Positions 7,949-17,807 of a DNA stretch of 64,000 bases are shown here, piece by piece. Under the pieces are notes generated by a model, which saw nothing but the letters and a program-made list of their open reading frames with translations, searched no databases and was not told where the DNA came from. Both the position numbers and the translations under genes were made by a program. Location: NCBI GenBank assembly GCA_021828475.1, contig JAJZIY010000001.1, positions 62,001 to 126,000 on the forward strand, written 5' to 3'. The DNA comes from Actinomycetes bacterium (GTDB lineage Bacteria > Actinomycetota > Acidimicrobiia > Acidimicrobiales > Palsa-688). Every line of letters starts with the position of its first letter. Position 1 is the first letter of the stretch.

Positions 7949-10900
7949 TTGAGCACCTACGGGCAGCCGGCCCATGGACGTGGTGGCGAGGGCGGGACGG
8001 GGGACTTCAGGTCCCCGCCTGTCCTGACCCTCGGTGTGGGGCCGGCGGAGGTGACGCCGGGGGAGCCGGCGCCTGTCCGGGTACTCGTACGCAACGACGG
8101 CAATTCGCCTGTCACGGCCCGTTTCGAGCTGCTGGGCGTCTCACCTGACTGGGCCGCGTTACCGGCGCCCGTGGGGCCGCTGCAGCCCGGCGAAACCTCG
8201 GCGGCGACGTTCACACTGACCCTTCCGGCCGGTTACCCGCCGTGCGAGTTGCAGGCGGCGGTGCGTGCCTACGCCCAGGACACCGTCACAGGGGGCAATG
8301 CGGGCCGTCCCGCCGAGGCGGACCTGGTGCTGAGCGTGGCCGAAACCGGTTCGGTGGGGGCTTCGATGCCGGAGGAGGTCTCAGGCGCCTTTCGGGGCAG
8401 GTTCCACGTCGAGGTGCACAACCGCGGCCAGAAGCCTCAGGTCGTACAGGTCGTGGGGACGAGCCCGGCAGGGGCGCGGGTGCGGGTTGGCGACCACGAG
8501 CTGCACCTCGCGCCTGGAGCGCGGGCCAGGGTTCGCGCCGATGTCGCAGCGGCGCGGGCACTGGCCGGGCCGCCACGGCGGGTGCCGTACGTTGTTCGCG
8601 TCAAGGGCCGGGGGGCGCCGCAGGCGCTCAGTGGCACCTTCGTGCAGCGGCCGTGGCTGTCAGCGCTCTTCTTGAAGGCGTCGGCCGTCCTGGCGACCGT
8701 CGCGATGCTCGGCGCCCTTGCCGTGCTCGTGGTTGGCAAGCTGAGCAGCGCCTACTCCTCCAACCCGGCCGCGCCGGTCGCGCTCAGGGTCCCCAAGCCC
8801 AGGGTGGGCCTGCATAGGCCGGCCACGGCCGGTCGCCTGCACACGCAGGGCGGGAGCGCCGGAGCGGGGGCGGCGGGCGGTGGCGCCACGTCGAGGACGG
8901 GCGCCTCCGGTGGGACCGGCCCGACCAGCGTCGGCCGAGGACATGGCTCGTCCCCAGCGGGCAAGGCCTCAGGCGCGACCGGCTCGGGCCAGTCATCTCG
9001 CCCAGGCAGCCCCTCCGGCGCCGGCGGCTCGGCTGGCGGGGGGCACCGGGGCGGGAGCGGCGGTCGCCGCAGCGGTCCTGGGACGGGTGGCGGCGGTGGG
9101 GCGTCAGCGGGTGGTGGCGGTGCCGTCCTGCGCACGCTGCCGCCTGGCAAGGGTGCCACCTTGACCTCGGCTACCGGCCCCGGGCAGCTGGTTGCCATCA
9201 GCGGCCAGGTCAAGGCGGCGGGCCCCGTAGGGGTGACCGTGACCGTGCAGCAGACGTCGCTCGTGGACAGCTCCGTTGGAGGGGCGACCGTCCTCAACGC
9301 CGCAAACGGGCCTGAAGGCAAACTGCTCGGATCTCCAGGGGCACCTGCTTCGGGCCCCGTCCTGGCCAACGGCGGCCTCGTCGGCGCGCCGAGCACGACC
9401 AAGACGTATTCCGGCGGCTTCTTCTCGTTCCCGGCCCAGTTCCCGTCGCCGGCCGAGTACCTGGTCACCTTCGCCAAGGCCGGCTACGGGGACCAGAAGT
9501 TCGTCGTCTCGGCCAACGGCGCCGCCTTGAGCCTGACAGTGACGATGAACCCCGGGCCTGGCGCGCTCTCCGGCGTGGTGAGCGGCCCGCTCGGGCCGCT
9601 CGGAGGGGCGACGGTGACGGTCACGGACGGCACCGTCACGGTTACCGCCGTCACGCCCACCACCGGTGCGGGTAGAGGTGCATGGTCGATATCGGGCCTG
9701 ACGACGCCCGACAGTTATCTCGTGACGGCCTCGGCGCCGGGTTTCGGGGCGGCAACGGCGCTGGCCAAGCTCGGAGCCGGGGCCAGCGCACCCAGGGTCG
9801 ACCTCAGCCTCCAACCGGGCGTGGCCGCGATCGTGGGGACGGTGACTGCCGGCGGCGCGCCCGTGGGAGGCGTGACAGTCACGGCTACGAACGGCACGGT
9901 GACCAAATCGGTCACCACCCTCACCGGGTCGCAGGATCCGGCTCTCGGGGTGGTCGGGACCTACGTCATCGACGGCCTGTCAGTGCCAGGCAAATGGACC
10001 GTCACCGCCTCGGCTCAGGGCTGGGCGAGCCAGGACCAGATGGTCGACCTGTCCGGGCCGGCCGTCTACCGCAGCGGGCGCTCCGTAGCCAACTTCGAGC
10101 TGTCGTCGGTGGCGGCCGACGTCTCGGGGGTCATAATGAGCGGGCGCAAGCCCCTCGGAGGGGTGGGGGTGGTCATGACCAGCCCCCAGAACACCTACAA
10201 GGCGCTCAGTGCCACCTCAGCGGGCGGCGGCCGGCTCCCGGGCACCTACGAGATGGCAAATGTGGCGCCCGGCCACTACGTCCTGGTGTACTCCCTGTTC
10301 GGTTACAAGACCAAGTCCACTGAGATCGACGTGACGGCGGGCCAGCCCGAGGTCGTAGCTGCCGTCGACATGCCCTCGCTCAGCCAGGCGGCCCAGGACA
10401 AGGCCCAGATAACCGGCAATGTCGTCGACCTGACCACCGGCTCGGCCGTGACCAACGGGACGGCCGAGGTGGACGGCAACCCGGCCCTCTCGGTCGCCCT
10501 CGGCAGCAATGGCTCCTACGTCGTGCCGGGGCTGGGCGCCGGGGTGCACACCGTGACTGTCACCGCTCCTGGTTACGAGCACGCGAGCGTGGTCGTCGAC
10601 GTGCCCATGGATGCGCTGGCTGTCGCCCCAGTGGTACTGCTGCCTCCGCTCGAGGCTGTTTCCGGGGTAGTGGTGAGCGACGCAAGCGGCGTGGTGGGAG
10701 GGGCGTTCGTGACCGTCTCGCCGCTGCCGGGCACGGCTGAGTGCGCCCTGTTGTCCGACACCAGCGCTCCGCCTACGGCGCTGGCCACCGGCCCAGACGG
10801 CACGACCAAGGGTTGCTACGCGAGCGCGAGCGGCGCCTACCGCATAATAGGGCTGCCTCACGGGACCTACGAACTTTCGGTGCAGGGACCGTACGCCCCC

Positions 10901-13900
10901 GGCACGTCCAACCCGGGTGCCACCTGTGCCAACGGGCAACCGAGCCCCTGTGGCTACCACGACAGCTGGGCGGCGGCGAGCGGCTCGGTGACGGTCCCGC
11001 TCGGCCAGAGCCCGGTGCTGAACTTCAACCTGGACATGTACGGCCAGCTGAGGGTGGACGCCGTCACGCCTGGCCAGGGCGGTTCGCTCGAACAGGTCAG
11101 CACCCAGGTGACCGTCACCGGCCCCTTCGGCTGTGACGGCGGCGCACAGCCGTCGACATCGGCCGGTCAGACGACGGCGCCCTGCCCGACGACGACCACC
11201 CCTGCCACGGTGGCAACGACTGCGCTCACCGCCCCCGGCGGCGCGCAGGTCGTCCCCGCTGTCAACTGCCCGACCAACGGCGCAGTGACCGAAACACTGA
11301 CGACGGGCACAGCGGGGAGCCCGGGCAACCCGGTGCTCTTCTCCGGGTTGCCGCCAGGCCAGTACGACGTCTGTTTCGCCAACGCCGACAACGGCAGCGG
11401 GCAGCTTGTCACGACTCGGCCCGACCCGGCGCTGGTGGACGTCCAGGACAACACCATGGCCCAGTACTCCACAGTCATGCTTGTGTCCTCGGCCACAATC
11501 GCCGGTTCGGTCGTGTTCAGTTCGGGCGGCACCCTCACGCCGGTGACGTGCACGCCACCGGCAGGTGCGGGGAGCTGTTCGCCGGGGACGGTGACGGCCA
11601 CCTGGCAGTACTACGACACCAATATCAACCCGCCGACGCTCCTGCTCGGCACTTTCACCACCCCGATAAACGCCGACGGCACCTTCGCTTTCACCAAGGT
11701 GCCCGCCGGTGAGCAGATAGCCTCACCCACCCTCAGCCTTCAGGTGACGGCCGGTGGCTTCCTGCCGTTCACCGAGAACAACGCGACGGTGCCCAGCTGC
11801 AGCGGGCCCACGTCGGCCACGAGCACCTCGGTGGCCACTTCGTCGTCGTCTTCCTCCACGAGCTCGACGGCCGGTCCCTCATCCCCCTCGTCGACGAGCT
11901 CGACGCTCGGCCCGTCCTCGTCCACCACGCCTCCGGTGACCGCTCCAGCGGGCTGCGAGCCCGGCTTCTTCGCCGACCTCGTGCTGACACCGCTCGTGTC
12001 GACCATCTCGGGCACAGTCGCGCTGGACAAGGGACCAGCGGCGTACAACCCGCCGGCCACCGGGGCCGAACTGCAGGCCGTGTCCGTGACCGTCGAGTCG
12101 GGGTCCGGGGCCGGCACCAACATCACGGCCAGCGTCGACGCCGGCGGCAACATCGTGTGGGACGACCCGGCGTCACCTGTACCGGGTGCGTCTGCGCCGG
12201 GCACCTACCGGTTGCTCTTCAGTGACGGGGGTTATGACGCCCCGGCGCCCGTGCAGGTGGTGGTGCCGATCGCCGCCTCCTGCAGCGCAGCGCCGTGCCC
12301 GGCCGTCCAGGTGAACAAAGGTTCGCCGGTGACCCTCTACGAGGAGGCCACCGTCAACGTGGCGGCCACGACCTCGGGCGGCTCGCCCCTGGACGGAGCG
12401 ACCTTCGCCCTGTACGACACGACTGCGACACCTGCCACCCTCGTGCAGCAGCAGGTGGCAGCGGCCGGCTCGGACGCCGTGACCTTCAGCGGCGTGAGCC
12501 TGGGCTCGTCGAGCTCGTACACCTACTCCATCGAGGCCTACCTTGGCTGCGCTGGTGGCGTGGACAATACCTTCAAGGTTTCGCCGGGCGTCAACCAGCC
12601 GGCGTCGAGCCCGTTCCAGCTGACCGTGGCGCCGGTCGGCTGCATCCAGGGCAAGGTGACGGGCGTGATCCAGGACCTCGCCAACGTGGGCCAGGCCCCC
12701 TCGTCGGCTCACAACCTGCTTGCCGGCCTCGTCGGGCTGACGGTTACGGCTACGGGGCCGGGCGGGTCGGCATACTCGGCCGTCACCGGCTCCGACGGGA
12801 GCTTCACCGTCCTGGGCAATGTCACGGCAAGCACGGTCGGCCTCGGTGCCGGGACGTACCAGCTGGCCGTCGCCACCTCGGCCGGCTACCTGGCGCCCAG
12901 CTTCTGGGACCCGAGCCTGACCGCGCCTGCGAGCAGCTCGGTGCCGGTTGGCGGGACACCAGCGCAGATCGGCGTCGTCGAGTACGCCCAGGACGTCACC
13001 CTTTCGGGGACGGTCTCGGACTCGGCGACCGGGCTGCCCCTGCAGGGGGTCGGGGTCCAGTACAGCGGGTCGTTGCCGACGGCCCCGACGATCGGCGGGC
13101 CATGCGCGGGCGGCGCGCCCCCGTCCGGGGGGGCCGGTGCCGGCACGACGGGCCCCAACGGGCAGTTCTCCGTCTGCGTGCCCCCGGGTACCTGGCAGCT
13201 GGGTTTCTCCCTCGACAACTATTCGGCAAACAGCAAGACCTACGTGCTCTCGCTCGGAGAGGGGAGCGTCACGACGGCGGTCTCCTTGGCGGAGAACTTC
13301 AACAGCATCACCGGCACGGTCAACGGGATCGTCGGCTCGGCCCCTCTCTCGCCCGTGCAGACATTGGCGACGACGGCGATAACGGTGACCGACGACGGCC
13401 CGGGCTTCGGCGCCTGCCCCGGGCAGTCGTCGTGCGTCATACCCAACAGCGAGCTGACGGTCGAGGTGGGCAACGCGGGCCCCGGTAGCTACGTTGTCCA
13501 GGGTAGGCAGGGCCAGCAGCTGCTCTACCCGAACGAGAGCTACACAGTTTCGTTCGACCCACCTGGCTTCCAGCCGTACTCGCAGACCGTCGAGATCACC
13601 CAGGGGGCGGGGGAGGACTACGCGCTCAACCCGACGCTCGACTCCTTCACAGCCGACATCGCCGTCCAAGTCGAAGATGCGTCCAGCGCTCAGGGCATAC
13701 AAGGGGCCAGTGTCAGCCTCACCCCAAGCCAGTCCGGTGCCTCCTGCCCCGTCAGCAACGTACCGAGCCCGTACTGCAGCAGCGGCCAGGACCAGAGCTA
13801 CCAGCTGACCGACTCGAGCGGGACAGCGACGTTCCTCGGAGTGGCTCCGGGCGTCTACAGCGTGACGGCCAGCGGGCTGGGCATCGGCTACGGCACGGCC

Positions 13901-15109
13901 AAGGGTACGCCGTTGTGCATCGTCCTGCCTGGCTCGGGCGCGCCGGCGTCGTGCACCGCCCTCTCCTCCACGGCGCAGCAGGTCAGCGCAGGCAGTGTGG
14001 CCCTCACCCAGGCCACCGAGGTGTTCATACTCGGCGAGCTTCAGGACAACGCCCAGAGCACCTCGCAGACTGCTTCGTACGAGATCCCGTCCTCCCTGCC
14101 CGCCCTGGCGATCTCGGCGTCGCTCTACAGCGGCTCGAAGGCCTCCGGGACGCCGATCGAGAGCCTCGTGAGCGACCCGACATCCGGCTTCCTGGTCGAC
14201 TCCAGCACGGACAAGCCCCCGGCGTTGACGGCCGGCAGCTACACGGTGGAGATGTCCGACCCTGGCTGGCAGACCGGTTCGCTCACCTTCTCGGTTGCCG
14301 CCGGGCGCGCCGTGCAGACCGAGCCGGCCCAGACCATGGCCTACACGGCCTGGTACTCGCAGGTGGGCAACTACGCGACCTACACCTCACCGTGGTCGGT
14401 GAGCATCTACTACTGCACGGGTCGCCAGAGCGGCTGTGAGGCCACAACGCAGCCCGGTCCGGACGTTGCCGGGGCGCCCGTGACGGGCGCCAGCGGCGAG
14501 TTCGTCACGGACGTGGTGGACACGCCGGGCCTGGTGCTTACGGGCACGGACTACACGGTGCAGGCCTGCGCGTCGGAGCCCGGTTACAGCTTCTGCCCCA
14601 ACGCCGTGCAGGGCACCGTCCCCGCCGACTTCGGCCCCCTCAACGCGGCCTCCCTCAACCTGCCCGTGGCCACGCAGACCGCCGTGAGCAGCAGCAAAAC
14701 GCCCGTGGACGAGGGCACCACCGTGACCTACACCGCCACCGTGACGGCCGGAGACGGCAGTACCGTCAACAGCGGGAAGGTGGAGTTCGAGGACGGCGGC
14801 ACCGCGATCGGCAGCTGCAGTACGGAGACGGTGAGCAGCGGCACGGCTACCTGTGGCGTCAAGTACTCGAGCGGGGGCACCCACCAGATCACGGCGGTTT
14901 ACCTGGGCACGCCCACGTACTCGGGGTCGACAGCAGGGACGGCCGTCACCCAGGTGGTCAATACGACGACGACCACCACCACCACGACGACGACCACCAC
15001 CACGACAACGACAACGACAACGACCACCGTGCCCGCGAGCACGACGACGACTGGCTCGTCGACCACGGTGCCGCCAGCGACGACCGTGCCCGCGACCACG
15101 ACGACGTGA
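7949..15109 (+). CDS. Giant single-pass membrane/surface protein with beta-repeats and poly-Thr tail (2386 aa)
   Basis: TTG start 10 bp after the previous stop. Residues 20-230 repeat the two Ig-like domains of the neighbours, followed by TFVQRPWLSAL and a TM helix at about 240-263. A Gly/Ser-rich linker (about 290-395) is followed by many carboxypeptidase-regulatory-like and related beta-sandwich repeats over about 1800 residues. A Ser/Thr linker interrupts them (nt about 11800-11940), and Cys pairs in the middle part fit an oxidising extracytoplasmic location. Near the C-terminus is a bacterial Ig-like domain (PVDEGTTVTYTATVT onward), then about 22 consecutive Thr codons and a Thr/Pro tail. 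There is no sortase signal. It is the largest of three paralogues, probably a long surface fibre. Adhesin, wall-spanning tether or eCIS membrane anchor are all possible. Confidence 0.78.
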   Translation: MSTYGQPAHGRGGEGGTGDFRSPPVLTLGVGPAEVTPGEPAPVRVLVRNDGNSPVTARFELLGVSPDWAALPAPVGPLQPGETSAATFTLTLPAGYPPCELQAAVRAYAQDTVTGGNAGRPAEADLVLSVAETGSVGASMPEEVSGAFRGRFHVEVHNRGQKPQVVQVVGTSPAGARVRVGDHELHLAPGARARVRADVAAARALAGPPRRVPYVVRVKGRGAPQALSGTFVQRPWLSALFLKASAVLATVAMLGALAVLVVGKLSSAYSSNPAAPVALRVPKPRVGLHRPATAGRLHTQGGSAGAGAAGGGATSRTGASGGTGPTSVGRGHGSSPAGKASGATGSGQSSRPGSPSGAGGSAGGGHRGGSGGRRSGPGTGGGGGASAGGGGAVLRTLPPGKGATLTSATGPGQLVAISGQVKAAGPVGVTVTVQQTSLVDSSVGGATVLNAANGPEGKLLGSPGAPASGPVLANGGLVGAPSTTKTYSGGFFSFPAQFPSPAEYLVTFAKAGYGDQKFVVSANGAALSLTVTMNPGPGALSGVVSGPLGPLGGATVTVTDGTVTVTAVTPTTGAGRGAWSISGLTTPDSYLVTASAPGFGAATALAKLGAGASAPRVDLSLQPGVAAIVGTVTAGGAPVGGVTVTATNGTVTKSVTTLTGSQDPALGVVGTYVIDGLSVPGKWTVTASAQGWASQDQMVDLSGPAVYRSGRSVANFELSSVAADVSGVIMSGRKPLGGVGVVMTSPQNTYKALSATSAGGGRLPGTYEMANVAPGHYVLVYSLFGYKTKSTEIDVTAGQPEVVAAVDMPSLSQAAQDKAQITGNVVDLTTGSAVTNGTAEVDGNPALSVALGSNGSYVVPGLGAGVHTVTVTAPGYEHASVVVDVPMDALAVAPVVLLPPLEAVSGVVVSDASGVVGGAFVTVSPLPGTAECALLSDTSAPPTALATGPDGTTKGCYASASGAYRIIGLPHGTYELSVQGPYAPGTSNPGATCANGQPSPCGYHDSWAAASGSVTVPLGQSPVLNFNLDMYGQLRVDAVTPGQGGSLEQVSTQVTVTGPFGCDGGAQPSTSAGQTTAPCPTTTTPATVATTALTAPGGAQVVPAVNCPTNGAVTETLTTGTAGSPGNPVLFSGLPPGQYDVCFANADNGSGQLVTTRPDPALVDVQDNTMAQYSTVMLVSSATIAGSVVFSSGGTLTPVTCTPPAGAGSCSPGTVTATWQYYDTNINPPTLLLGTFTTPINADGTFAFTKVPAGEQIASPTLSLQVTAGGFLPFTENNATVPSCSGPTSATSTSVATSSSSSSTSSTAGPSSPSSTSSTLGPSSSTTPPVTAPAGCEPGFFADLVLTPLVSTISGTVALDKGPAAYNPPATGAELQAVSVTVESGSGAGTNITASVDAGGNIVWDDPASPVPGASAPGTYRLLFSDGGYDAPAPVQVVVPIAASCSAAPCPAVQVNKGSPVTLYEEATVNVAATTSGGSPLDGATFALYDTTATPATLVQQQVAAAGSDAVTFSGVSLGSSSSYTYSIEAYLGCAGGVDNTFKVSPGVNQPASSPFQLTVAPVGCIQGKVTGVIQDLANVGQAPSSAHNLLAGLVGLTVTATGPGGSAYSAVTGSDGSFTVLGNVTASTVGLGAGTYQLAVATSAGYLAPSFWDPSLTAPASSSVPVGGTPAQIGVVEYAQDVTLSGTVSDSATGLPLQGVGVQYSGSLPTAPTIGGPCAGGAPPSGGAGAGTTGPNGQFSVCVPPGTWQLGFSLDNYSANSKTYVLSLGEGSVTTAVSLAENFNSITGTVNGIVGSAPLSPVQTLATTAITVTDDGPGFGACPGQSSCVIPNSELTVEVGNAGPGSYVVQGRQGQQLLYPNESYTVSFDPPGFQPYSQTVEITQGAGEDYALNPTLDSFTADIAVQVEDASSAQGIQGASVSLTPSQSGASCPVSNVPSPYCSSGQDQSYQLTDSSGTATFLGVAPGVYSVTASGLGIGYGTAKGTPLCIVLPGSGAPASCTALSSTAQQVSAGSVALTQATEVFILGELQDNAQSTSQTASYEIPSSLPALAISASLYSGSKASGTPIESLVSDPTSGFLVDSSTDKPPALTAGSYTVEMSDPGWQTGSLTFSVAAGRAVQTEPAQTMAYTAWYSQVGNYATYTSPWSVSIYYCTGRQSGCEATTQPGPDVAGAPVTGASGEFVTDVVDTPGLVLTGTDYTVQACASEPGYSFCPNAVQGTVPADFGPLNAASLNLPVATQTAVSSSKTPVDEGTTVTYTATVTAGDGSTVNSGKVEFEDGGTAIGSCSTETVSSGTATCGVKYSSGGTHQITAVYLGTPTYSGSTAGTAVTQVVNTTTTTTTTTTTTTTTTTTTTTTVPASTTTTGSSTTVPPATTVPATTTT
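14963..15028 (+). repeat. Poly-threonine (ACN) codon tract
   Basis: About 22 consecutive ACN codons encode an unbroken Thr run near the C-terminus of the 2386-aa protein. The codons are mixed (ACG, ACC, ACA), which suggests selection on the amino acid and not a simple trinucleotide expansion. Confidence 0.9.
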
Positions 15110-15294
15110 GGGGTCAGCGAAGCATCGGCTCGAGTGGCACTTTGGAAGAGGCGCCCGTTTTCGGTTTTCGGCTTTCGGTTGTCGGAAGCTGCGAGCGTGG
15201 TCCTTGCGGGCGTGAGCAGCCAGGGCCGTTGGGCTCAGCAACTTGGGCCCGTACGCCCGGGCCCGCCGGCCGAGCAGACCTGAGATGGGCCGGC

Positions 15295-16794
15295 CTAATG
15301 CGCCGGCACGCCGCCCGAGGCAGTGAGGGCGGCCACGATCTCGGTGAGGCTCACCCTGGCGAAGGAAACAGCGCAGTCGGAGAAGGCATAGGGCACTATC
15401 AGTGTCTGGTCGTGGACGAGCGCCCCGCACGAGTAGACGACGTTGGGCACGTAGCCGTCGCGCTCGTCTTCGCTTGGGACGAGGATGGGCTGGGCGAGCT
15501 TGCCGAGCACCCGGCGGGGATCCTCGAGGTCGAGCAAGACGGCCCCGATCGCGTAGGTACGCATCGGCCCCACGCCGTGGGTCAGGACCAACCAGCCCTG
15601 CGGGGTCTCGATCGGCGAGCCGCAGTTGCCGATCTGCACTATCTCCCACGGCCGTGGCGCGAGGCTCAACGTCGTGGCTTCGTCCCACTCGGTCACGTCG
15701 TCGCTGAAGGCGACGGCGAGGTGCTCTCGGTCCCAACGCGAGAGTGCAGCGTAGCGACCGCCAACCTTCCTCGGGAACAGGGCCATGCCTTTGTCGGCGG
15801 AGAACGGCCCGGTAAGTTGGCAGACCTCGAAGCGGCGGAAATCGGTCGTGGCCAAGATCTGTGACGACACAGACACCTGGTCGAACGCGGTGTAGGTGGC
15901 GAAGTACGTGACGTCGTCCCCGTCGACGAAACGGACGAAGCGGGCGTCTTCCATACCGTGGGACTCGGCTGGCCCGTGCGGCCAGAGGACCCGCTCGCCG
16001 ACCTGGGTCTCAGCCGCGAACTCCACCGTGTAGTTGCTCGCCGCAACCCATCGGATGCCGGCGAGCGCCTCTCTCGGCGCCGACCTGGACGACAGCTCGA
16101 TATGGACGCTGTCCAGTGCCCGGTCGAGCTCCTCGGGCCCGAAACGCGACTTCAAACGGTCCAGGACTAGGGCGGCCGCGCGGTTGTCGTACCCCCGCTC
16201 AGCCAACTTACGGTGGAACAGGTCGCGGCGATAGGGCCCGGGCGAGTGGTGCCCGCATTCGCTGAACGGCCCGGGGCTGTCGATGCGGACCGTGCCGGAC
16301 GCGTCCACGGTGCCCGTGCGCAGCTCGATGGAGGAGATGTGGCCCTCTCCTACAGCCCGCAGGCTCATGACGAACCGGGCTTCCCCCGGGCCGAGCCCGC
16401 TCTGGTCGGGATGAGGGACCATCGACGGGTTGAAAAGCGCCGCCCCCTCGAGTGCCACCTCGCGGGTGAAATAGGCGCCGATGAGCAGAGCTTTTTCCGC
16501 CGGCACGTTGTCAACGCGGCCCAGGCGCCGCGCGGCGAGCTGGAAGTGGGCCGACCACGACTCCTCGAGCCGGCGGTGGCGGTGGGCGAACCGGCGCTCG
16601 AGCTCGGCGAGAGTAGAGGTCACGTCGGCGTCGTCCATGGCCAGGATCCGCTCAGCCACCGCCGCGGCCCGCGAGTCGCCGTGGGTCATCTCCTCGCCAG
16701 GGACGAACAGGACCGATATGACCCGGCCGGGGTCGGGACGGAGCCGGGGGGCGCCCCGCGAGACGATCTGAGGCAGTTGTCGACCCGTGCTCAA
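15295..16794 (-). CDS. GH130-family glycoside phosphorylase/hydrolase-like protein
   Basis: 499 aa. The TTG start at 16794 overlaps the upstream stop as TTGA; the frame extends further but into the previous gene. GH130 features are a five-bladed propeller pattern, ALFNPSMVPHPDQS near residue 130, the SHGMEDARFVRF segment carrying the conserved Glu-Asp-Ala-Arg, FSADKGMALFPRKVGG, and GNCGSPIETPQGWLVLTHGVG. GH130 enzymes act by phosphorolysis or hydrolysis of beta-mannosides. The first 100 residues are an extra helical region. It is the last gene of a three-gene minus-strand operon with overlapping stops and starts, after an alpha-barrel enzyme and a GT4 transferase. The sugar handled cannot be told from sequence. 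Confidence 0.8.
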   Translation of the reverse strand: MSTGRQLPQIVSRGAPRLRPDPGRVISVLFVPGEEMTHGDSRAAAVAERILAMDDADVTSTLAELERRFAHRHRRLEESWSAHFQLAARRLGRVDNVPAEKALLIGAYFTREVALEGAALFNPSMVPHPDQSGLGPGEARFVMSLRAVGEGHISSIELRTGTVDASGTVRIDSPGPFSECGHHSPGPYRRDLFHRKLAERGYDNRAAALVLDRLKSRFGPEELDRALDSVHIELSSRSAPREALAGIRWVAASNYTVEFAAETQVGERVLWPHGPAESHGMEDARFVRFVDGDDVTYFATYTAFDQVSVSSQILATTDFRRFEVCQLTGPFSADKGMALFPRKVGGRYAALSRWDREHLAVAFSDDVTEWDEATTLSLAPRPWEIVQIGNCGSPIETPQGWLVLTHGVGPMRTYAIGAVLLDLEDPRRVLGKLAQPILVPSEDERDGYVPNVVYSCGALVHDQTLIVPYAFSDCAVSFARVSLTEIVAALTASGGVPAH

Positions 16795-17807
16795 GGCGCC
16801 GACCCGGCAAAACGGAGCCCGTGTTGCATCGTGGATATCCACGCCAGTGTCGACTCGGTCCCCTGGTTGAGGTTGGGGCCGTCGGCTGTGAGGCCGTCGT
16901 AGCCCCCGCCGGTCAGGGGGTCCCACATGACCGCACCTACGTCGTTGTCGCCGAGGAACCAGTCGACGGCGCCGTCGAGGGCGCTCAACCAGTTGCCCTC
17001 GGGGTCGAGGGAGCTCGCCCTAGCACAGGCATCCCCGAGCGCTGCCACCTCTATCGGCTGCTGGTCGAAACCCGGCCCTGAGTCGCCCAGGGTGCTCCCG
17101 CCCACCGGGGTCACCGACAGGTGCCCGTCGTTGGTCTCGTGGGCGACCAGCCAGGTGAGCAGGGCGAGCCCCTCGTCGACGAGGTCCTGGCGCCCTAGGG
17201 CTGCACCCACCGCCATCAAGGAGTCCGGCAGCACGGCGTTGGCATAGGAAAGGCGCGGCTCGGGCCAGGGCCACGACGGGCCGCCTGCGGCGCCGCCAGC
17301 GGTCTCAGCCAAGTCCGCGAGCAGGCCGGCAGCCGCGCCGTTGCCCGGGTAGGCGGTAGCGACCTCGCTGGCGCCGAGAGCCGCGAAAGCCGTGGCCCGT
17401 GGCCAGGGCGAGCGCTGCCGGGCTCCCCGCTCGAAGCGGGCAAGGGCCAACTGGCGGACCAGGCCGTCGGTGCTGCGAGCGGCGGCGGTGCCCAGGCCCC
17501 ACAGGCTGCGCCCCCAGCAGTCCTCGGCCGTATGGCTCCCATGCCACTGCCCGGAGCGGTCGCGCCGGTTCAAGCAGCGCCCGTCCACCCCCTGTGCCTC
17601 GGCAACGAACCGCAACGCCTGGCGGGCGAGGCCCTTGACCGTGTCGCTCGGGTCGAGCTGGCGGCTGGTGACGACCAGGACGCGCGCCATGTCGTCTGTG
17701 CAATAGCCATGTTCACGGCGAGCAGTGGAGTGCTTGGCGTGCTCGAAGGTGCCGAGCTCGTCGGTCATACGTACCAGGTGGTCGAAGTTCGGCTCAGGCC
17801 TGTTCAA
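16791..17807 (-). CDS. Predicted (alpha/alpha)-barrel carbohydrate-active protein
   Basis: 338 aa. The ATG overlaps the upstream stop as ATGA. It begins with FDHLVRMTDELGTFEHA and HGYCTDDMARVLV, a pattern I associate with proteins often annotated as glycosyltransferase or glycosidase that co-occur with GH130 and GT4 genes. Repeated Trp/Leu helical segments (GRSLWGLGTAAA, WPWPEPRLSYANAVLPDSLMAVG) suggest an alpha-helical toroid as in six-hairpin glycosidases. No signal peptide or TM helix. Coupling to both neighbours implies a shared glycan pathway. The exact activity is unknown. Confidence 0.6.
   Translation of the reverse strand: MNRPEPNFDHLVRMTDELGTFEHAKHSTARREHGYCTDDMARVLVVTSRQLDPSDTVKGLARQALRFVAEAQGVDGRCLNRRDRSGQWHGSHTAEDCWGRSLWGLGTAAARSTDGLVRQLALARFERGARQRSPWPRATAFAALGASEVATAYPGNGAAAGLLADLAETAGGAAGGPSWPWPEPRLSYANAVLPDSLMAVGAALGRQDLVDEGLALLTWLVAHETNDGHLSVTPVGGSTLGDSGPGFDQQPIEVAALGDACARASSLDPEGNWLSALDGAVDWFLGDNDVGAVMWDPLTGGGYDGLTADGPNLNQGTESTLAWISTMQHGLRFAGSAP

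Noticed and set aside
15158-15185. Short TTTCGG-rich tract in the gap between the giant stalk gene and GH130
   Set aside because: Four imperfect copies in a 185-bp convergent gap. No dyad or promoter pattern is clear, so I assign no function.
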